Shown here one piece after another: positions 61,001 to 64,000 of a stretch of 64,000 bases of DNA. Both the position numbers and the translations under genes were made by a program. Each line of letters starts with the position of its first letter. Within the stretch, counting starts at the first letter, position 1. Source of the DNA: Leptodontidium sp. MPI-SDFR-AT-0119 (taxonomy: Eukaryota > Ascomycota > Leotiomycetes > Helotiales > Leptodontidiaceae). Below the pieces are notes generated by a model, which had not been told where the DNA came from, did no database searches, and saw only the letters and a list, made by a program, of their open reading frames with translations. Where the stretch lies: the NCBI GenBank assembly GCA_020726505.1, contig JAHLEZ010000001.1, forward strand, positions 1,364,001 to 1,428,000. The letters run 5' to 3'.

Positions 61001-62933
61001 CCAAACACTCAACCCCATTTTACATTGGTTTCTATGCACTCTTTCAGGCCTCGACACTCGGTTGTCTTTTTGCAATCTGCATAGTTGTACTCCTGGTCAC
61101 TATTAAGGTCTCGGGCACCAAAATCCACAAGGAAGCACTGGCCACAGTCATCAACGCACCGCTCAAATTCTTCGCTACTACTGACACTGGAGTCGTGACA
61201 AATTTGTTTTCGCAAGACATGACGTTGATTGACTGGTCACTCCCACTGGCCTTGCTGAACACCTCGATCACTCTTGCCAGTTGCATCGGGGTGGCTGCTG
61301 TCATTGCCACATCGTCTCCGTACCTCATCATCACTTACCCATTTCTGGTTGCCATACTTTGGGGTATACAGAAGTTTTATCTTCGTACGTCTCGGCAGAT
61401 TAGGTTGCTTGACCTTGAGGCTAAGAGCCCGCTCTAGTAAGTTGCCTACCTATGGTACCAAATGTTTTTTTGTTTCAAATTATTGGCTCCTCTCTCCTCT
61501 GGAAGTTTTTTGTCTCTCAAAGATACTCAAACTGAAGGGAACAATGCTAACGAATTCTAGCACACACTTCATCGACACCATGAAAGGTCTTGCTACCTTC
61601 CGCGCCTTTGGCTGGAGTCAAGATGGAATTGCGTTCAACAACTCCTTGCTTGATACCTCACAGAGGCCTGCTTACCTACTTGCCATGATTCAGCAATGGC
61701 TAGGCTTCACCTTACAACTCGTAGTTGCTGGTCTAGCTCTGGTGTTTGTCACCCTGGCGACACAATTAAGGTCCAACACGGCGTTCACTGGAGCCAGTTT
61801 GATCACTATAATGACGTTTGGAGACCAGCTTTCTCACCTGGTGGAGCAATATACCAAGCTTGAGACCTCAATTGGTGCCGTTAGCCGACTGAAGACATTC
61901 AGCGACAAAGTTGTGTCTGAGAAGCTGGACACAGAGGATGTGGTACCGCCCCGTGAATGGCCGCTGAAAGGCAGCATTGAGATCAATGGTGCTTCTGCAT
62001 CTTATAAGTAATATGGCCAGCTTTCTCAGAAAGAGATGCGAGACTGACAAATTTTAGTGATGTTGACATTGATCCAACAAAGGGCTTAAGCGAGGGAGGT
62101 GATAGTGGCAGCAGAATCACTCCACACCTCGCAATCAGTAATATGACTTTATCCATAGCGCCCGGTGAGAAAGTGGCTATATGCGGTAGCAGTGGGAGGT
62201 ATATAATCTTACTTTTCTTTTCCATATCTTTCGAAGATCGTTGCTAATCTTTTTGAACAGCGGCAAATCGTCCACTATTCTTCTGCTTCTCAAACTTCTC
62301 AAACCTCTCCCTTCAACCGCCCAAAACATAACCATCGACTCAATTCCACTCCACAAGATCGACCGCCAAATTCTACGTCAGCGTATAATCGCAGTTCCTC
62401 AAGACCCCGTCTTCCTTCCTGACGGGACTTCTTTCCAGGCTAATTTGGATCCATATGCAACTTCAACCGAAACAGACTGCCAAGAGATACTGGAGACAGT
62501 GGGACAGTGGTCTTTTGTCGTAGATCGTGGCGGTCTCACAGCTGGCATGTCATCCGAGACGCTTTCCGCAGGGCAAAAGCAACTCTTCAGTCTTGCACGT
62601 GCGGTCTTGCGAGCACGCATCCGAGCACGACAACGAGTCGCTCAGTTTGGCGAGAAAGGTCCTGGTGCTACAAATGGGGGTATCTTGTTGTTGGACGAGG
62701 TGAGTTCAAGTGTAGACCAAGAAACAGATCGAGCTATGCAGAGAATTATCCGTAAAGAATTCGAGGGATATACGATTGTGATGGTTAGCCATCGTTTGGA
62801 AATGGTCATGGGCTTTGATACTGTTGTTGTTATGGAGAAGGGGGAGGTTGTTGAGACGGGTCCGCCGAAGGAGTTGTCGCTGAGGGGAGGCGGGAGGTTC
62901 AGAGAGCTGTGGCTGGTTGGCAACAAGGAATAA
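58038..62933 (+). CDS. ABCC (MRP-type) transporter
   Basis: A full-size ATP-binding cassette transporter of the multidrug-resistance protein family, in the plasma or vacuolar membrane, for organic anions, conjugates or metabolites. Exons are 58038-58250, 58321-59448, 59578-61436, 61561-62007, 62058-62198 and 62261-62933, giving about 1486 residues. An N-terminal TMD0 with several helices precedes the core. NBD1 has Walker A GPVASGKST, signature LSGGQKSR and Walker B VFDDILSGLD, with Asp at the catalytic Glu position as is normal in MRP NBD1. NBD2 has Walker A GSSGSGKSS split by an intron (62198|62261), signature LSAGQKQ and Walker B LLLDEVSSSVD. The H-loop is VSHRLEM. It is intact and not obviously part of a metabolite cluster. 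Confidence 0.94.
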
Positions 62934-63499
62934 GGAAAGCAGAGGGATGTGAGGCTGTATGGAAACTGCTCCATAATCAATGCAACCACATTTCATTTGT
63001 ACTCAGTAGCCAGTTCCGCATCTGCGTTGAAGGCGTCGTTGACCAGATTCACCCCACCCAAGCTCGCTTAAACCAACACAACAACAAATGTGGTAGTCTC
63101 AATATTCAGCCTGTATTTCATTGGACTCGGAGATTAATGAAATTTATTCTACTAGTCGACGAGGCAAACTAGTTCTACGGATAGTCTACCAAGTCTAATA
63201 TATTTAAGAGAACTTGCATTGCCACTGCCAACTATCCACTCCAAGATACCGACGATATACTTGAGTGAAGTTCTTCTGGATGCTTAATCCAAAATAAATC
63301 GAAGTCTAGAAAAAAAGGCCAAAGCTCCCTTAAGTTTCACATTGGACACAGCCCTTTGCTTTCTTGTAATTTTGAAGAGTCATTCTCAAAAGCTCATCGC
63401 GACCCTCACCGCTCGAGATATCAAATCATCAAGAAAACTGTCTCGTACAGGGAAAATGACAGAAATATTCTCCATTCGGATTTTTCGCAAAAACTCTTT
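62934..63499. other. Convergent 3' flanks, 0.57 kb
   Basis: AT-rich spacer between the ABCC gene and the minus-strand gene at the window end. No gene seen. Confidence 0.5.
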
Positions 63500-64000
63500 C
63501 TACTCGTATCGTAACGCTGCTCTACCAAGATGCCTTCCATCGGGCGATGTCACTGTCACACGAAGCGTCCTCGTGTAATGGCCACACATCACCTTGATTC
63601 TTACGGGAAACAATCGCCTCTGTATCCCGTCCTCGCATACTTTACGCTCCGCACCTGGGAAATCAGCTTCCGTGAATTCGAAATTGACGGAACCGACAAA
63701 ATGCATGTTTGGATCGGGGGTATCCTGGTGGGTACGGGTCCATCGTGGCGGCTCGTCGAGCTCGCACCTATAGAGATTCAATTGACCTCTCAGCCTCCCG
63801 CCTGTGGTTAAGACTTGGCTGGCATTTTGGGTGATGTTGGCGTGAGAATCAAGAAGTTGGTTCTGGGACCATGTCAACAATGGTACGGCTTCAGAAAAGT
63901 GCCATTACCTTGCGCACATGCCAACTGACGTAGACCTCGCACCTATCTGTGTTGTCCCAAGGATCCTCTGTACGACTCCACTCTGGGTCCCCATCCTGAA
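63500..64000 (-). CDS. 3' part of a gene running off the window; possibly Hsp70-related
   Basis: Two exon pieces on the minus strand, from 64000 (edge) to 63909 and 63862 to 63500, with GTAATG donor and CCCAG acceptor, encode the last 150 or so residues of a larger protein. Readable parts include RCEVYVSWHVRK before the intron and NQLLDSHANITQNAS after it. Then follow LYRCELDEPPRWTR, FVGSVNFEFTEADFPGAERK and VKVMC-like strands to the stop TAG at 63500-63502. A basic turn followed by an alternating beta pattern and the xELDEPP segment recall the C-terminal end of fungal HSPA12-type Hsp70-like ATPases. This is a weak resemblance; the ATPase domain would lie outside the window. Confidence 0.5.

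Overview
This window is nuclear DNA from a filamentous ascomycete (Pezizomycotina, probably Leotiomycetes; the class is inferred from the overall character of the genes). The evidence is many short GT-AG introns of about 45-100 bases with CTAAC/CTGAC branch points, compact housekeeping genes on both strands, and typical fungal proteins: PKC1 with HR1-C2-C1-kinase order, Vps15, ALG3 and Dpb3. I found no tRNA, rRNA, CRISPR array or intact transposon.

Layout. 0.65-10.35 kb holds conserved genes: an aldo-keto reductase, a small secreted precursor with two kexin-flanked repeats, an acidic nuclear protein of unknown function, a mitochondrial coiled-coil protein, ALG3, an EIF1AD-like S1 protein and a polyketide/meroterpenoid-type methyltransferase. 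11.5-27 kb is a dead or dying secondary-metabolite cluster: P450, MFS exporter, BAHD-like acyltransferase, enoyl-CoA hydratase, a ToxE-like basic/ankyrin (bANK) regulator, an Ayr1-like reductase, an FAD-linked oxidase, a second P450 and the ER-KR-ACP end of a highly reducing polyketide synthase. All but the regulator are broken. 27-32 kb is gene-poor, with a relic of unknown function, an intact small methyltransferase and a truncated ABCB transporter. 33-63 kb returns to core genes: PKC1, prolyl-tRNA synthetase, CCT1/TCP1-alpha, Rieske protein, a small hydrophilic protein, Vps15, U2 A' (Lea1), Dpb3, a C2-domain protein and a full ABCC transporter. The last 0.5 kb is the 3' end of a gene leaving the window.

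The cluster decayed in three ways. Premature stops fit C-to-T or G-to-A changes of likely ancestral codons. There are single-base indels. Internal deletions fuse neighbouring genes; in one, P450 code runs in frame into the PKS enoylreductase. The bANK regulator, whose only evident targets would be these genes, keeps an open frame, as does the methyltransferase at the left edge. Gene models were spliced by eye from frame continuity, splice motifs and family knowledge. Residue positions are approximate, and no database search was run.
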